Shown here: one piece after another, positions 17,518 through 25,945 of the stretch | Layout: each line of letters opens with the position of its first letter | Position numbering within the stretch: the first letter of the stretch is position 1 | Assembly: GCA_035567895.1 (NCBI GenBank) | Contig: DATMPC010000006.1 | Coordinates: 1 to 64,000 of the forward strand | Reading direction: 5' to 3' | DNA length: 64,000 bases | Source of the DNA: Terriglobales bacterium | GTDB lineage: Bacteria > Acidobacteriota > Terriglobia > Terriglobales > Acidobacteriaceae | Position numbers and translations under genes: made by a program | The notes under the pieces: model-generated | What the model was told of the DNA's origin: nothing | The model's input: the letters and a program-made list of their open reading frames with translations, nothing else | The model's database searches: none

Positions 17518-17626
17518 TAGACGCGGGAAATGCAGTCAGAAATCAACGTAACCCATTCCCTGAAAAGGGTTTGATCGGGCACCCAGGGGGGCGGGGGTAG
17601 TCTAGTTCCCTGAAGATCGGTCTCGC

Positions 17627-17716
17627 TGCACGATACTGCATATGCGTCCGACCGTCAACGGTTTGACATGATGTATAGTGCATCTTTATTTTAAGAGATT
17701 AGTTAAGAGATTTAGG
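17627..17716 (+). promoter_or_regulatory. boxC promoter with candidate BoxR (TGCA) operators
   Basis: A TTGACA -35 (17663-17668) is followed after 16-17 bp by an AT-rich -10 (TTTATT). TGCA occurs at 17627 and 17637, spaced TGCA-N6-TGCA, and again at 17679 between -35 and -10. TGCA-based repeats are the reported recognition motif of BzdR/BoxR regulators, and a BoxR-like gene ends this cluster. An inverted repeat GTCAA-N4-TTGAC overlaps the -35. The leader contains a 12-13 bp tandem repeat (TTAAGAGATTAG, TTAAGAGATTTAG, 17691-17716) just before the AGGAG ribosome binding site. Confidence 0.6.
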
Positions 17717-17726
17717 AGTTTCTTGA

Positions 17727-19460
17727 ATGGACTTCGCGCTCGCCGTTGATCCAGACAAACAGACGCAATTCGTCGATTTCCAGACGCATCCTTTGCGCTA
17801 CCAGCACTGGCAGCTCAAGTTCGATGGACCGGTCGCCACTTTGATGATGGATACAAAGGAGGACGGCGGGATTCGCCCCGGATACAAGCTCAAGCTGAAC
17901 TCATACGATCTTGGGGTCGACATCGAGTTGCACGACGCTCTGCAGCGCATCCGCTTCGAGCATCCCGAGGTTCGCGCTGTCGTCCTCACCAGCGCCAAGC
18001 AGCGCGTCTTCTGCTCCGGCGCAAACATTTATATGCTGGGCAGCTCGTCGCATGCCTGGAAGGTGAATTTCTGCAAGTTCACCAATGAAACCCGAAATGG
18101 GATTGAAGACGCCAGCCATAACTCCGGCATCAAGTTCCTGGCGGCATGCAATGGCACAACCGCAGGTGGTGGATACGAACTCGCTCTTGCCTGCGACAAA
18201 ATCATCCTGATCGATGACCGCTCTTCCGCGGTGAGTCTGCCTGAAGTTCCACTGCTCGGCGTTCTTCCCGGAACGGGAGGACTGACTCGAGTGACCGACA
18301 AACGGCAAGTGCGCCGCGATCTGGCAGATATTTTCTGTACGGTTTCCGAAGGGATTCAGGGGCAGCGCGCGAGAGATTGGCGGCTTGTGGACGAGGTGGT
18401 GAAGCCGGCGCAGTGGAATGAGCATATCCAGAAGCGTGTCCAGGAGCTGGCCGCGCAAAGTAATCGTCCCACCAACGAGAGCGGGGTGGAGCTCGCGCCG
18501 CTCAAACGTAACGTCGACGACCACGGCTATCACTACGAATATGTCGATGTAGTCTTCGACCGCGAGGGACGCACCGCGACCATCACTGTGCGCGCTCCGC
18601 AATCGGTTACAGCGAAATCCCTTTCTGAAATTACGGCCGCAGGGGCGAACTGGTGGCCACTGCAAATGTCGCGAGAGCTCGACGATGCCATACTCAGCCT
18701 GCGTACGAACGAACTTGAGCTTGGCTTGTGGATTTTGAAAACCAGCGGCAACGCCGATGCCATGCTCGCGATTGATCGTCAACTCGTGGAGCATCGCTCG
18801 AACTGGTTCGTCCGCGAAGTGATCAATATGCTGCGGCGTACGTTCGCGCGGCTCGATGTCGCTTCGCGATCGATGTATGCGGTCATAGAAGAGGGCTCAT
18901 GTTTTGCGGGCACGCTCTTCGAGCTCGCGCTGGCCGCCGATCGCACCTACATGCTGAACAATCCGGAAAATCCTGAGGGCACCTTCATTGCTCTGTCGGA
19001 GATCAACTTTGACATACGCCGCGACGTAGAGACGCAGTCCGCCGCAGCGGCCTCACCATGCTGCCTGCTGGAATCAGTGAGCGGAATGACACGATTGGTT
19101 TCGCGGTTCTATGGCGACCGCGACAAGATTGAGTCCTTGCGCGCTTTGATTGGCAAGAAGATTCTCGCCGAGGAGGCCGCTGAAGTAGGTCTGGTAACAG
19201 CAGCACCCGACGATCTGGATTGGGCAGACGAGCTTCGCCTGGCGATCGAATCTCGGGTAGCGCTCTCGCCCGACGCACTCACAGGGCTCGAAGCCAATCT
19301 CCGGTTCGCGCAGCCCGAGTCCATGCTGACGCGCATCTTCGGTCGCCTTTCGGCATGGCAGAACTGGATTTTTATTCGCCCGAACGCGGTTGGACAGACC
19401 GGCGCGCTGAAGGTGTATGGCAGCGGGAGCAAAGCTAAGTTCAATTGGGAGCGCGCGTGA
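17727..19460 (+). CDS. boxC: 2,3-epoxybenzoyl-CoA dihydrolase
   Basis: 577 residues; acts in the aerobic benzoyl-CoA (box) pathway, hydrolytically opening 2,3-epoxybenzoyl-CoA to 3,4-dehydroadipyl-CoA semialdehyde and formate. It consists of an enoyl-CoA hydratase/crotonase-like domain (oxyanion-hole segments VFCSGANIYMLG and CNGTTAGGGYELALACD) and a second crotonase-like half (about 270-540, with EEGSCFAGTLFELALAADR), the tandem arrangement expected for BoxC. Start ATG 17727 has AGGAG upstream. It is first in the cluster, 204 bp before boxB with an inverted repeat in between. Confidence in family is high; substrate follows from the boxB neighbour. Confidence 0.93.
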   Translation: MDFALAVDPDKQTQFVDFQTHPLRYQHWQLKFDGPVATLMMDTKEDGGIRPGYKLKLNSYDLGVDIELHDALQRIRFEHPEVRAVVLTSAKQRVFCSGANIYMLGSSSHAWKVNFCKFTNETRNGIEDASHNSGIKFLAACNGTTAGGGYELALACDKIILIDDRSSAVSLPEVPLLGVLPGTGGLTRVTDKRQVRRDLADIFCTVSEGIQGQRARDWRLVDEVVKPAQWNEHIQKRVQELAAQSNRPTNESGVELAPLKRNVDDHGYHYEYVDVVFDREGRTATITVRAPQSVTAKSLSEITAAGANWWPLQMSRELDDAILSLRTNELELGLWILKTSGNADAMLAIDRQLVEHRSNWFVREVINMLRRTFARLDVASRSMYAVIEEGSCFAGTLFELALAADRTYMLNNPENPEGTFIALSEINFDIRRDVETQSAAAASPCCLLESVSGMTRLVSRFYGDRDKIESLRALIGKKILAEEAAEVGLVTAAPDDLDWADELRLAIESRVALSPDALTGLEANLRFAQPESMLTRIFGRLSAWQNWIFIRPNAVGQTGALKVYGSGSKAKFNWERA

Positions 19461-19502
19461 GCATGGAATTGCTGTAATCCTCAGGAACAAAAAGCAACTA
19501 CA

Positions 19503-19612
19503 CACGCAGATGAACACAGATTTATGGATTAACGCAGATTTGTTTGGGCGAACCAAATTCAAGAGCATTTCCCTTATCTGCGTATATCCATGAATCAGCG
19601 TTAATCTGCGAG
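19503..19612. repeat. Inverted ACGCAGAT repeat between boxC and boxB
   Basis: The left arm (CGCAGATGAACACAGATTTA then TGGATTAACGCAGAT) matches the inverse of the right arm (ATCTGCGTATATCCATGAAT then CAGCGTTAATCTGCG) at about 28 of 35 positions. Both arms are tandems of a CGCAGATTAA-like unit. It could form a long hairpin in the boxCB transcript. Confidence 0.75.
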
Positions 19613-19664
19613 GGTAGTTGTCTTTCGCATAGAAGGCGACAACGGATCATTTCGTGGAGAAGTA

Positions 19665-21089
19665 ATGAACATCGACTATTCACAACTCATCCCCAATAAC
19701 GTCGAGTTAGCCGGCGACCGCGCACTTCAGCGTGCGCTTGAACGCTGGCAACCCGCATTCCTTGGCTGGTGGAACGATACCGGACCAGCCAAGACTTCTG
19801 ACCTGCAGGTCTATCTGCGCACGGCGACCAGCGTGGAGAAAGACGGCTGGGCGAATTTCGGCTACGTGCGCATGCCTGAGTATCGCTGGGGAATTTTCCT
19901 GGTCCCGCGCGATGAGCAGCGCAAGATTCACTTCGGCGATCATCAGGGTGAGCCGGCGTGGCAGGACGTTCCCGGCGAATACCGCTCCACGCTGCGCCGC
20001 ATCATCGTCACGCAAGGTGACACTGAGCCCGCATCGGTCGAGCAACAGCGTCTGCTCGGGAAGACCGCGCCTTCGCTCTACGACATGCGCAATCTCTTCC
20101 AGGTAAACGTCGAAGAAGGACGTCATCTGTGGGCAATGGTCTATCTCCTGCATCGTTACTTCGGAAAAGACGGACGCGAGGAAGCCGAGTACCTGCTCGA
20201 GCGCCGTTCTGGCGATACCAACAATCCTCGCATTCTGACCGCTTTCAACGAGCAGACACGCCACTGGCTGGCGTTCTTCATGTTCGCTTTCTTCACCGAT
20301 CGTGACGGCAAGTTCCAGCTCTCTTCACTGGCGGAGTCGGCCTTCGATCCCCTCTCGCGTACCTGCCGCTTCATGCTGACGGAAGAGGCGCACCACATGT
20401 TTGTCGGGGAATCCGGCGTGGCGCGCGCAGTGCAGCGGACCTGCGAAGTCATGAAGGAGCACGGGATCACGGATCCGAAAGAAGGACGACAGTTCGGCGT
20501 AATCGATCTCCACACCCTACAGAAGTTCGTGAACTTCCACTACAGCGTAACCCTCGACCTGTTCGGCTCCGACGTCTCTTCGAATGCAGCCACGTATTAC
20601 ACGACTGGCTTGAAAGGCCGGTACGAAGAGGGCAAGCGCGATGACGATCACAAGCTCTCTTCTGACGAATACAAAATGCTCGACATGGAGAACGGAAAGA
20701 TCGCCGAAAAGTCCGTTCCGGCACTGACAGCGTTGAATGCAAGGCTCCGCGACGACTATATAGAGGAGATTCAGGGCGGACTCAATCGCTGGAACCGTAT
20801 TCCCGAACAGCATGGAATCCCATTTCGGTTCAAGCTGCCCCACCTGGGATTCCATCGCAAGATCGGAAACTTCGCTGGTCAGTTCATCAGCCCCGATGGG
20901 CAGGTGATAACCGAAGCGGAATGGAACCAGCAACGCGATAACTGGATGCCGTCGGAGAGTGATCATCAATTTATCGAGTCGTTGATGGGCCAGGTGATGG
21001 AACCTGGCAAGTTCGCCAACTGGATTGCCCCGCCTGCGCGCGGCATCAACGGCAAGCCGATCGACTTTGAGTATGTGCGGTTCAACTAG
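19665..21089 (+). CDS. boxB: Benzoyl-CoA 2,3-epoxidase, diiron oxygenase component
   Basis: 474 residues, the length of BoxB, which epoxidises benzoyl-CoA with O2. Two ExxH diiron motifs are visible in the expected order: FQVNVEEGRHLWAM (about residue 150) and FMLTEEAHHMFVGE (about 240). The N-terminal IDYSQLIPNNVELAGDRALQRALERWQP is characteristic. The enzyme needs electrons from the BoxA reductase, which is not encoded in this window. Start ATG 19665 has GGAGAAG upstream. It is followed at 72 bp by an unknown gene and then boxR. Confidence 0.95.
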   Translation: MNIDYSQLIPNNVELAGDRALQRALERWQPAFLGWWNDTGPAKTSDLQVYLRTATSVEKDGWANFGYVRMPEYRWGIFLVPRDEQRKIHFGDHQGEPAWQDVPGEYRSTLRRIIVTQGDTEPASVEQQRLLGKTAPSLYDMRNLFQVNVEEGRHLWAMVYLLHRYFGKDGREEAEYLLERRSGDTNNPRILTAFNEQTRHWLAFFMFAFFTDRDGKFQLSSLAESAFDPLSRTCRFMLTEEAHHMFVGESGVARAVQRTCEVMKEHGITDPKEGRQFGVIDLHTLQKFVNFHYSVTLDLFGSDVSSNAATYYTTGLKGRYEEGKRDDDHKLSSDEYKMLDMENGKIAEKSVPALTALNARLRDDYIEEIQGGLNRWNRIPEQHGIPFRFKLPHLGFHRKIGNFAGQFISPDGQVITEAEWNQQRDNWMPSESDHQFIESLMGQVMEPGKFANWIAPPARGINGKPIDFEYVRFN

Positions 21090-21161
21090 CGGCTTGCTGC
21101 CAGCTGTTAGTTTTCAAACAGAGCGCCCGGGCGCCCTCGCCCGGCTTGCCGAGAACATAGA

Positions 21162-21590
21162 GTGACACATACAAAAGCCAATCTCGAACGCATCGCGCTG
21201 ACAAAGGAAGAGCGCACGAAACAAGCCGCAGACCTGCTCGACCTGGCTGCCCGCCTCCGTTCCGTTTCGGAACGAGCGCGCAAGCTGCTCGCATCTATCG
21301 CCGAGATGGCTCACCACGGCCGTGGGCAGGAGCGACAGGCGGATGTTGCTTATCTACCCGAGCTCTACGAATCCACCGGGCTGGATGTCGAGTCGATGTA
21401 CACGCTATTGCAGGAGTTGCAAGCGGAGCGACTGATCGCAGTCGAGGATCCGTATCCCTTTGAGGATATAAAGATTCTGCCTTGCGCCTCCGGCTGGAAT
21501 GCTCTGGCCGCAATCTACCAATTTTCCGAGGTGGAGAAGGTTCCGCTGCGCGACATCATCGTTGACCTGCGCTTCGAACTGCTGCCATGA
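21162..21590 (+). CDS. Unknown 142-aa protein between boxB and boxR
   Basis: Starts at GTG 21162 and its stop overlaps the start of boxR (ATGA at 21587), so it is probably real and translated with boxR. The N-terminal half is a charged helix (residues 8-50). The middle resembles a small winged-helix layout (YLPELYESTGLDVESMYTLLQELQAERLIAVED), and the C-terminus contains a beta-rich tail (LRDIIVDLRFELLP). I do not recognise a family. Position suggests an accessory or regulatory role in benzoyl-CoA metabolism. Confidence 0.7.
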   Translation: MTHTKANLERIALTKEERTKQAADLLDLAARLRSVSERARKLLASIAEMAHHGRGQERQADVAYLPELYESTGLDVESMYTLLQELQAERLIAVEDPYPFEDIKILPCASGWNALAAIYQFSEVEKVPLRDIIVDLRFELLP

Positions 21591-22537
21591 AGAGATCGTC
21601 CCACAACGGAACAGGCTCTGCATTTGACCATACGTCCGCTCGAAAGACGGACGAACGGCCGCGCCCGAGCGACTCCGAATATCTCCGATTGCTGGGCGAG
21701 ACAGTTCGCGCGATCCGTACTCGGCGTGGCATGACGCGCAAGATGCTTGCGAGCCAGTCTGGCGTTTCGGAACGGTTTCTTGCCCAACTTGAGAGTGGGA
21801 CTGGGAACGCTTCAGTGTTGATTTTGCGTCAGATTTCGCAGGCACTAGGCCTCTCTCTGGAAGCCATGCTGCCTGGTGCACAAGATGCTTCTGCCGAGAT
21901 GAAGAGTGCAGTGGAGCTTCTGCAGCGGCTCGAGCCGGTTGAATTAACGGAAGCGCGAGGGTTCTTACTCCAACGATTTGGCCCCAAGTACACCGAGAGC
22001 GATCGCCATCAGCGAGTCGCGCTCATTGGACTGCGCGGCGCAGGCAAATCGACTGTCGGCAAGCTTCTTGCCAGAAAGTTAGAATTACAGTTCTTCGAAC
22101 TCGACCGCCTGATCGAGCAAACAAGTGGCATCTCTCTCAGCATGATCTTCGACCTCTATGGGCAGAGCGGATTTCGCCGGTTTGAGCGCCGCTGTCTTGA
22201 CGATCTGTTGAACACACAACCGCGATTTGTTGTCGCCACTGGTGGCAGTCTGGTTTCGGAGCCCGACACTTACGAGCGGCTGTTGGCGAATTGCTACACC
22301 ATCTGGCTTCAGGCTACTCCGAGCGAGCATATGTCGCGCGTGATCGCGCAAGGAGACATGCGCCCGATGGCACAGAATCCCGAGGCGATGGAAGATCTCG
22401 AGCGCATTCTGCAAGAACGCGAGGAGCTGTATCGAAGAGCCGATGCCTCGATCGATACCAGCGGGAAAACGGTAGAGGAGGTCGTCGGGGAAGGCTTGCA
22501 GAGTCTCGAGCGCATGGCAGGCAGTATCAGCGGGTAA
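21587..22537 (+). CDS. boxR: BoxR/BzdR-like regulator (XRE HTH fused to shikimate-kinase-like domain)
   Basis: 316 residues. An N-terminal XRE helix-turn-helix (about 30-88: LLGETVRAIRTRRGMTRKMLASQSGVSERFLAQLESG) is joined by a linker to a shikimate-kinase-like domain (about 138-305) with the P-loop GLRGAGKSTVGKLLARK and the FFELDRLIEQ and VVATGGSLV segments. This fusion is diagnostic of BzdR/BoxR, which sense benzoyl-CoA through the kinase-like domain and repress benzoate genes. Candidate TGCA sites lie before boxC. It overlaps the preceding gene by 4 bp and converges on an MFS gene. Confidence 0.92.
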   Translation: MKRSSHNGTGSAFDHTSARKTDERPRPSDSEYLRLLGETVRAIRTRRGMTRKMLASQSGVSERFLAQLESGTGNASVLILRQISQALGLSLEAMLPGAQDASAEMKSAVELLQRLEPVELTEARGFLLQRFGPKYTESDRHQRVALIGLRGAGKSTVGKLLARKLELQFFELDRLIEQTSGISLSMIFDLYGQSGFRRFERRCLDDLLNTQPRFVVATGGSLVSEPDTYERLLANCYTIWLQATPSEHMSRVIAQGDMRPMAQNPEAMEDLERILQEREELYRRADASIDTSGKTVEEVVGEGLQSLERMAGSISG

Positions 22538-22553
22538 CAAATCAGATCGGCAT

Positions 22554-23741
22554 CTATGTCGCTATCGGCTCGGCCACTATTGTTCTTGCCTTCGGCGCCA
22601 TCCGCCTCACCGCCAGACTCAATACGACGATTAACACCGAAAAGAGCGGCACTACGCAGAGGGCAAGCCCCAAGCGGGAGGGATCGGAGCCAGCGATGCT
22701 TCCAATAATCCAGGAAGAGATGGCGGCTCCGCACCAACCAGCCGTAATCACGAGACCGATGCACGTGCCTGTCATGAGCGGGAATGAGTCACTGGTAATC
22801 CCAAGAGCGCTGGGAAAGACTGGTCCCATCGCGACGCCGGAAAGAAAAACCGCAACAAATGCCAAAGTGGAACTGGCAATGTGTACCACGGCAAACGTTG
22901 CGGCAGCCATTCCGATGCCGGCAAGGATGCATACTGCAGCAGCCGAAAGCCGGCGCAACAGCGGCAACGCGAGCAAACGCCCGGCGATCATGCCGCAAGC
23001 AAAGCCGAATCCCAGGATGTTGAGTGCAGTTCGGGCATCGTTGCCGCGACTCATCAGGTACTTCGGCAGCCAGTTCCAAAATGCAATCTCGCAACCAACA
23101 TAGAGGAAAGACACTGAGCAAAGAAGCAAGAGGAGGTTCTTTGGTTCGATCTTCGCTAGCTGAGATATGTGGAAGCTTTCCTTTGCGCGGATTGGGGTGC
23201 GCGCGCTCAACGTCATCAGAAGAGCGCCTGCCGTGAGCGCTGCGACGAGATAGGCGAGCCGAATTGGATTACCGGAAAGAAGATTTGCTGCGATGAACGG
23301 TGTTGCCAGTCCGCCGAGTCCGAAGAAAGTGTTAGCGAGATTGACTGCAGACGCGCGTTGTCTCTCATCTACCTGTCCAGCGAGATGGTTGGCAGCAACG
23401 ATCACTGTGCCGCTTCCAACCCCGAGAATAAGAATGGCAACGATTAATGTGCTCCCCCCGACAGCCGCCAACAGCCCTATGAGAGAAACCAGCATTAACG
23501 CTAGGCCGCCAACCAGCGTGACCTTTACGCCCTTGCTATCCATAAGAGGTCCCGCGACCAGAGTCGCAAGAGCCACACCGACAGCTTGGACAGCAGCTAT
23601 GTAGCCATTCTGCTCCGGCGAAAGATGAAAGCGAGCCGAGAGGCTCGGTAGAAGTGTTCCGAGTAACGAAGCGACCGTTCCGTAAACAAAAATCACCGTC
23701 GCAGAGAGGACGATCGCTGGCTTGCCGGAATTAGTAGACAT
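22554..23741 (-). CDS. MFS transporter next to GH130
   Basis: 395 residues with 12 predicted membrane helices in two six-helix halves; the loop GPLMDSKGVKVTLVGGLALM matches the MFS signature region, and the central loop is short (TPIRAKESFHISQLAKIEPKN). It resembles FucP/sugar-type facilitators only loosely. The GH130 gene lies 39 bp upstream on the same strand, so the two are probably one operon for import of a sugar released outside the cytoplasm. The 3' end converges on boxR. Confidence 0.85.
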   Translation of the reverse strand: MSTNSGKPAIVLSATVIFVYGTVASLLGTLLPSLSARFHLSPEQNGYIAAVQAVGVALATLVAGPLMDSKGVKVTLVGGLALMLVSLIGLLAAVGGSTLIVAILILGVGSGTVIVAANHLAGQVDERQRASAVNLANTFFGLGGLATPFIAANLLSGNPIRLAYLVAALTAGALLMTLSARTPIRAKESFHISQLAKIEPKNLLLLLCSVSFLYVGCEIAFWNWLPKYLMSRGNDARTALNILGFGFACGMIAGRLLALPLLRRLSAAAVCILAGIGMAAATFAVVHIASSTLAFVAVFLSGVAMGPVFPSALGITSDSFPLMTGTCIGLVITAGWCGAAISSWIIGSIAGSDPSRLGLALCVVPLFSVLIVVLSLAVRRMAPKARTIVAEPIAT

Positions 23742-23780
23742 CTGCTGTTCTCGTCAGCGGGAGGAATGCTCGTGAAGATT

Positions 23781-24770
23781 TCAATGTTTGATCGAGACTC
23801 GAACCCGCGAAGCTCCGATGTATTTGTCGGCGGCGCCGTAGTAGATCCACCACTGGTTGTTATTGTCGTGCACCATGCCCTCAGTGAAGACCACATTGGG
23901 AACCTGGCCAACGCGTTGCCACGCCGTTTCGGGGCGCAGGAATGGTTCGCCAGCCCGCGCCAGCAGTTTGCTTGGGTCGTTCTTATCGAAGAGCGCCCAA
24001 GCTGTGGTGTAAACGAGATTGTCGTCGGCTCCGTTATAGATGAGGAGAATTCCGGCACTTGTGATGATCGGGGGCGGCCCGGGTTCCATTACTCTCGAAT
24101 CGAAAGCTCCCGCACGCCTGGAAAGCACAGGGCGAGTTGTGGCATCGGCCCAGTGAAGCAGATCGTCAGACGACGCCAATCCCATATAGTCGCGCTTGTC
24201 AGGCGCAGTTCCAAGGTAGTACATCCACCATTTGCCATTGATCTTCTGTGGAACGATGGCTCCCGATTTGGTCCAGCCAGTATTCCAGTTTCCCTTGTAC
24301 GCGGGAAGCAAGATGCCCTTGCGCTCCCAATGAATCAGGTCTTTGGAAGTTGCCAGGCAGAGCTGGGCGTCTTTCTTGTTGTAGCCGGTGTAGGTCATGT
24401 AATACGTGTCGGCGATCTTCAGTATGCGCGGGTCCTCAACTCCTCCTTCTCTCTCATAGTCGGTTGCGGGCGTCAGAACCGGTTCCTCTCGAATTGTGAA
24501 GTGAAGGCCGTCAGCGCTTGAGGCATATCCAATGCGCGATGTTCCCGCGGCGTCCTGTTCGCGGTAGAGAAGGATCGTCTTGCCATCAACACGCACTGCA
24601 GCAGGATTGAATACTCCGGCTGAAGCAGGCCCGGATGGAGTTGGAGAGATCAGCGGAGTCGGGCTGCTCCACTCGACGGTAATCTGAACCGGAGCTTCCG
24701 TGGCGTATGCATAAGCGAGTGCCAGACCGCCGGCCAAAAACGATGTCGAGAGCAAAACAGTTCTTAGCAT
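23781..24770 (-). CDS. Exported GH130-like glycoside phosphorylase/hydrolase
   Basis: 329 residues with a signal peptide (MLRTVLLSTSFLAGGLALAYAYA) and a five-bladed propeller of the GH43/GH130 type. Recognisable segments are FNPAAVRVDGKTILLYREQ, YEREGGVEDPRILKIADTYYMTYTGYN and YLGTAPDKRDYMGLASSDDLLHW. GH130 enzymes are mostly cytoplasmic mannoside phosphorylases, but exported members act as hydrolases; the signal peptide favours the latter. It is followed by a sugar-type MFS gene. Confidence 0.8.
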   Translation of the reverse strand: MLRTVLLSTSFLAGGLALAYAYATEAPVQITVEWSSPTPLISPTPSGPASAGVFNPAAVRVDGKTILLYREQDAAGTSRIGYASSADGLHFTIREEPVLTPATDYEREGGVEDPRILKIADTYYMTYTGYNKKDAQLCLATSKDLIHWERKGILLPAYKGNWNTGWTKSGAIVPQKINGKWWMYYLGTAPDKRDYMGLASSDDLLHWADATTRPVLSRRAGAFDSRVMEPGPPPIITSAGILLIYNGADDNLVYTTAWALFDKNDPSKLLARAGEPFLRPETAWQRVGQVPNVVFTEGMVHDNNNQWWIYYGAADKYIGASRVRVSIKH

Positions 24771-24832
24771 GGAATCGCCGAGGCCGTTTGCTTGCTTACT
24801 CCCCTTTTAACCTACGCTGATGATCCACTCAA

Positions 24833-25897
24833 CTACTCTGGCTTTGAGCCTTGTGCTGACTGCAGTTCCTCAGCTTTCTTCAGTTCTCGTTCCGCATCCG
24901 CAGTGCGACCCAAACCACGATACGCTTCCCCCATCAGATGATGAGACATGTAATTCGAAGGATCCATTCGCAATGCTTTTTGTAAATAGTTCGAGGCAGA
25001 CGCGAAGTCTTTCTTTTTAATCAGAACCTTGCCCATGAGGATGTATGGACCGGTAGCAGTTGCGTCGAGAAGGATCGCGCGTTGTAGAGCGCGCTGCGCA
25101 TCATCATATCGGCTGAGACGAGAGTAGGAATCGCCAAGACGATCGTATGTGCCCGCGTAAGCTGGATTGAGCTTTTGCTCTGCCTCGAATTCATCAATGG
25201 CTTTCTGAACGTTGGACTTGTAAAGGTAAAACTCGCCGAGCAGGTAATGAACGAGCGGCAACTTTGGATCCATCGCAGCCGCCCGCTGCGCGTTTTGCTC
25301 CGCCACCGGATCATATCCCTGCCGCAGCAGCATGCGCGCGAGAAATAGATGCGCTTGTGCCGAGTCGGGAGGAACCCCATACATCTGGGCAAAGGACCGG
25401 CGAGCCTCGTCATAGTTCTGCGTATGGACATAGCAGAGCCCGAGGACATAGACGGCATCGACGTTCACCGAGCCCATCCAGGACTGCACCTGCTTCAAAT
25501 AGGGAATTGCCTCTGCTGGGCGTCCCATCTGAACGAGGCTCAAGCCCCGCAGTTGCACGGCCTCACGATTTTGAGGGTCTTGATCCATGGCTTTACCGAG
25601 TGCCGACTGGGCTTGAGCAAAGTCGCCCTTGCGGTAATACGCCAGCCCAAGCTGATACTGAAGACCGCGGGTTTCGGGATGTTGCTGCTGAAGGGCGTTC
25701 AGGTTCTGAATAGCGTCATCGAGCTTGCCTTCATCGATCAGACGCTTGGCATCTGACAGAGAATCCGAATCGGGCGCACGCGGTTCGGGGGAACCATTCT
25801 GATTTGCGGGCGACGCAGTCTGCGCCCGCACGCCGGAGCTTCCAGCACAGAACGCTACAGTCGCGAACGCCAAAAGTAGGAAACGTTTACGCATCAT
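24833..25897 (-). CDS. Secreted TPR-repeat protein
   Basis: About 354 residues from the ATG at 25897 (a frame open to 25924 is also possible). Signal peptide (MRKRFLLLAFATVAFCAGSSGVRAQ), a Pro/Asn-rich stretch, then about eight TPR units beginning near residue 50 (DAKRLIDEGKLDDAIQNLNALQQQHPETRGLQYQLG). The role is likely a periplasmic protein-interaction scaffold. It lies 49 bp downstream of the remains of a cytochrome/TPR gene, with which it may once have been cotranscribed. Confidence 0.82.
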   Translation of the reverse strand: MMRKRFLLLAFATVAFCAGSSGVRAQTASPANQNGSPEPRAPDSDSLSDAKRLIDEGKLDDAIQNLNALQQQHPETRGLQYQLGLAYYRKGDFAQAQSALGKAMDQDPQNREAVQLRGLSLVQMGRPAEAIPYLKQVQSWMGSVNVDAVYVLGLCYVHTQNYDEARRSFAQMYGVPPDSAQAHLFLARMLLRQGYDPVAEQNAQRAAAMDPKLPLVHYLLGEFYLYKSNVQKAIDEFEAEQKLNPAYAGTYDRLGDSYSRLSRYDDAQRALQRAILLDATATGPYILMGKVLIKKKDFASASNYLQKALRMDPSNYMSHHLMGEAYRGLGRTADAERELKKAEELQSAQGSKPE

Positions 25898-25945
25898 CCA
25901 TTTTGTAGCGAGGAATTCCCGCACGCCGCTGATCTACTTTGCGGC

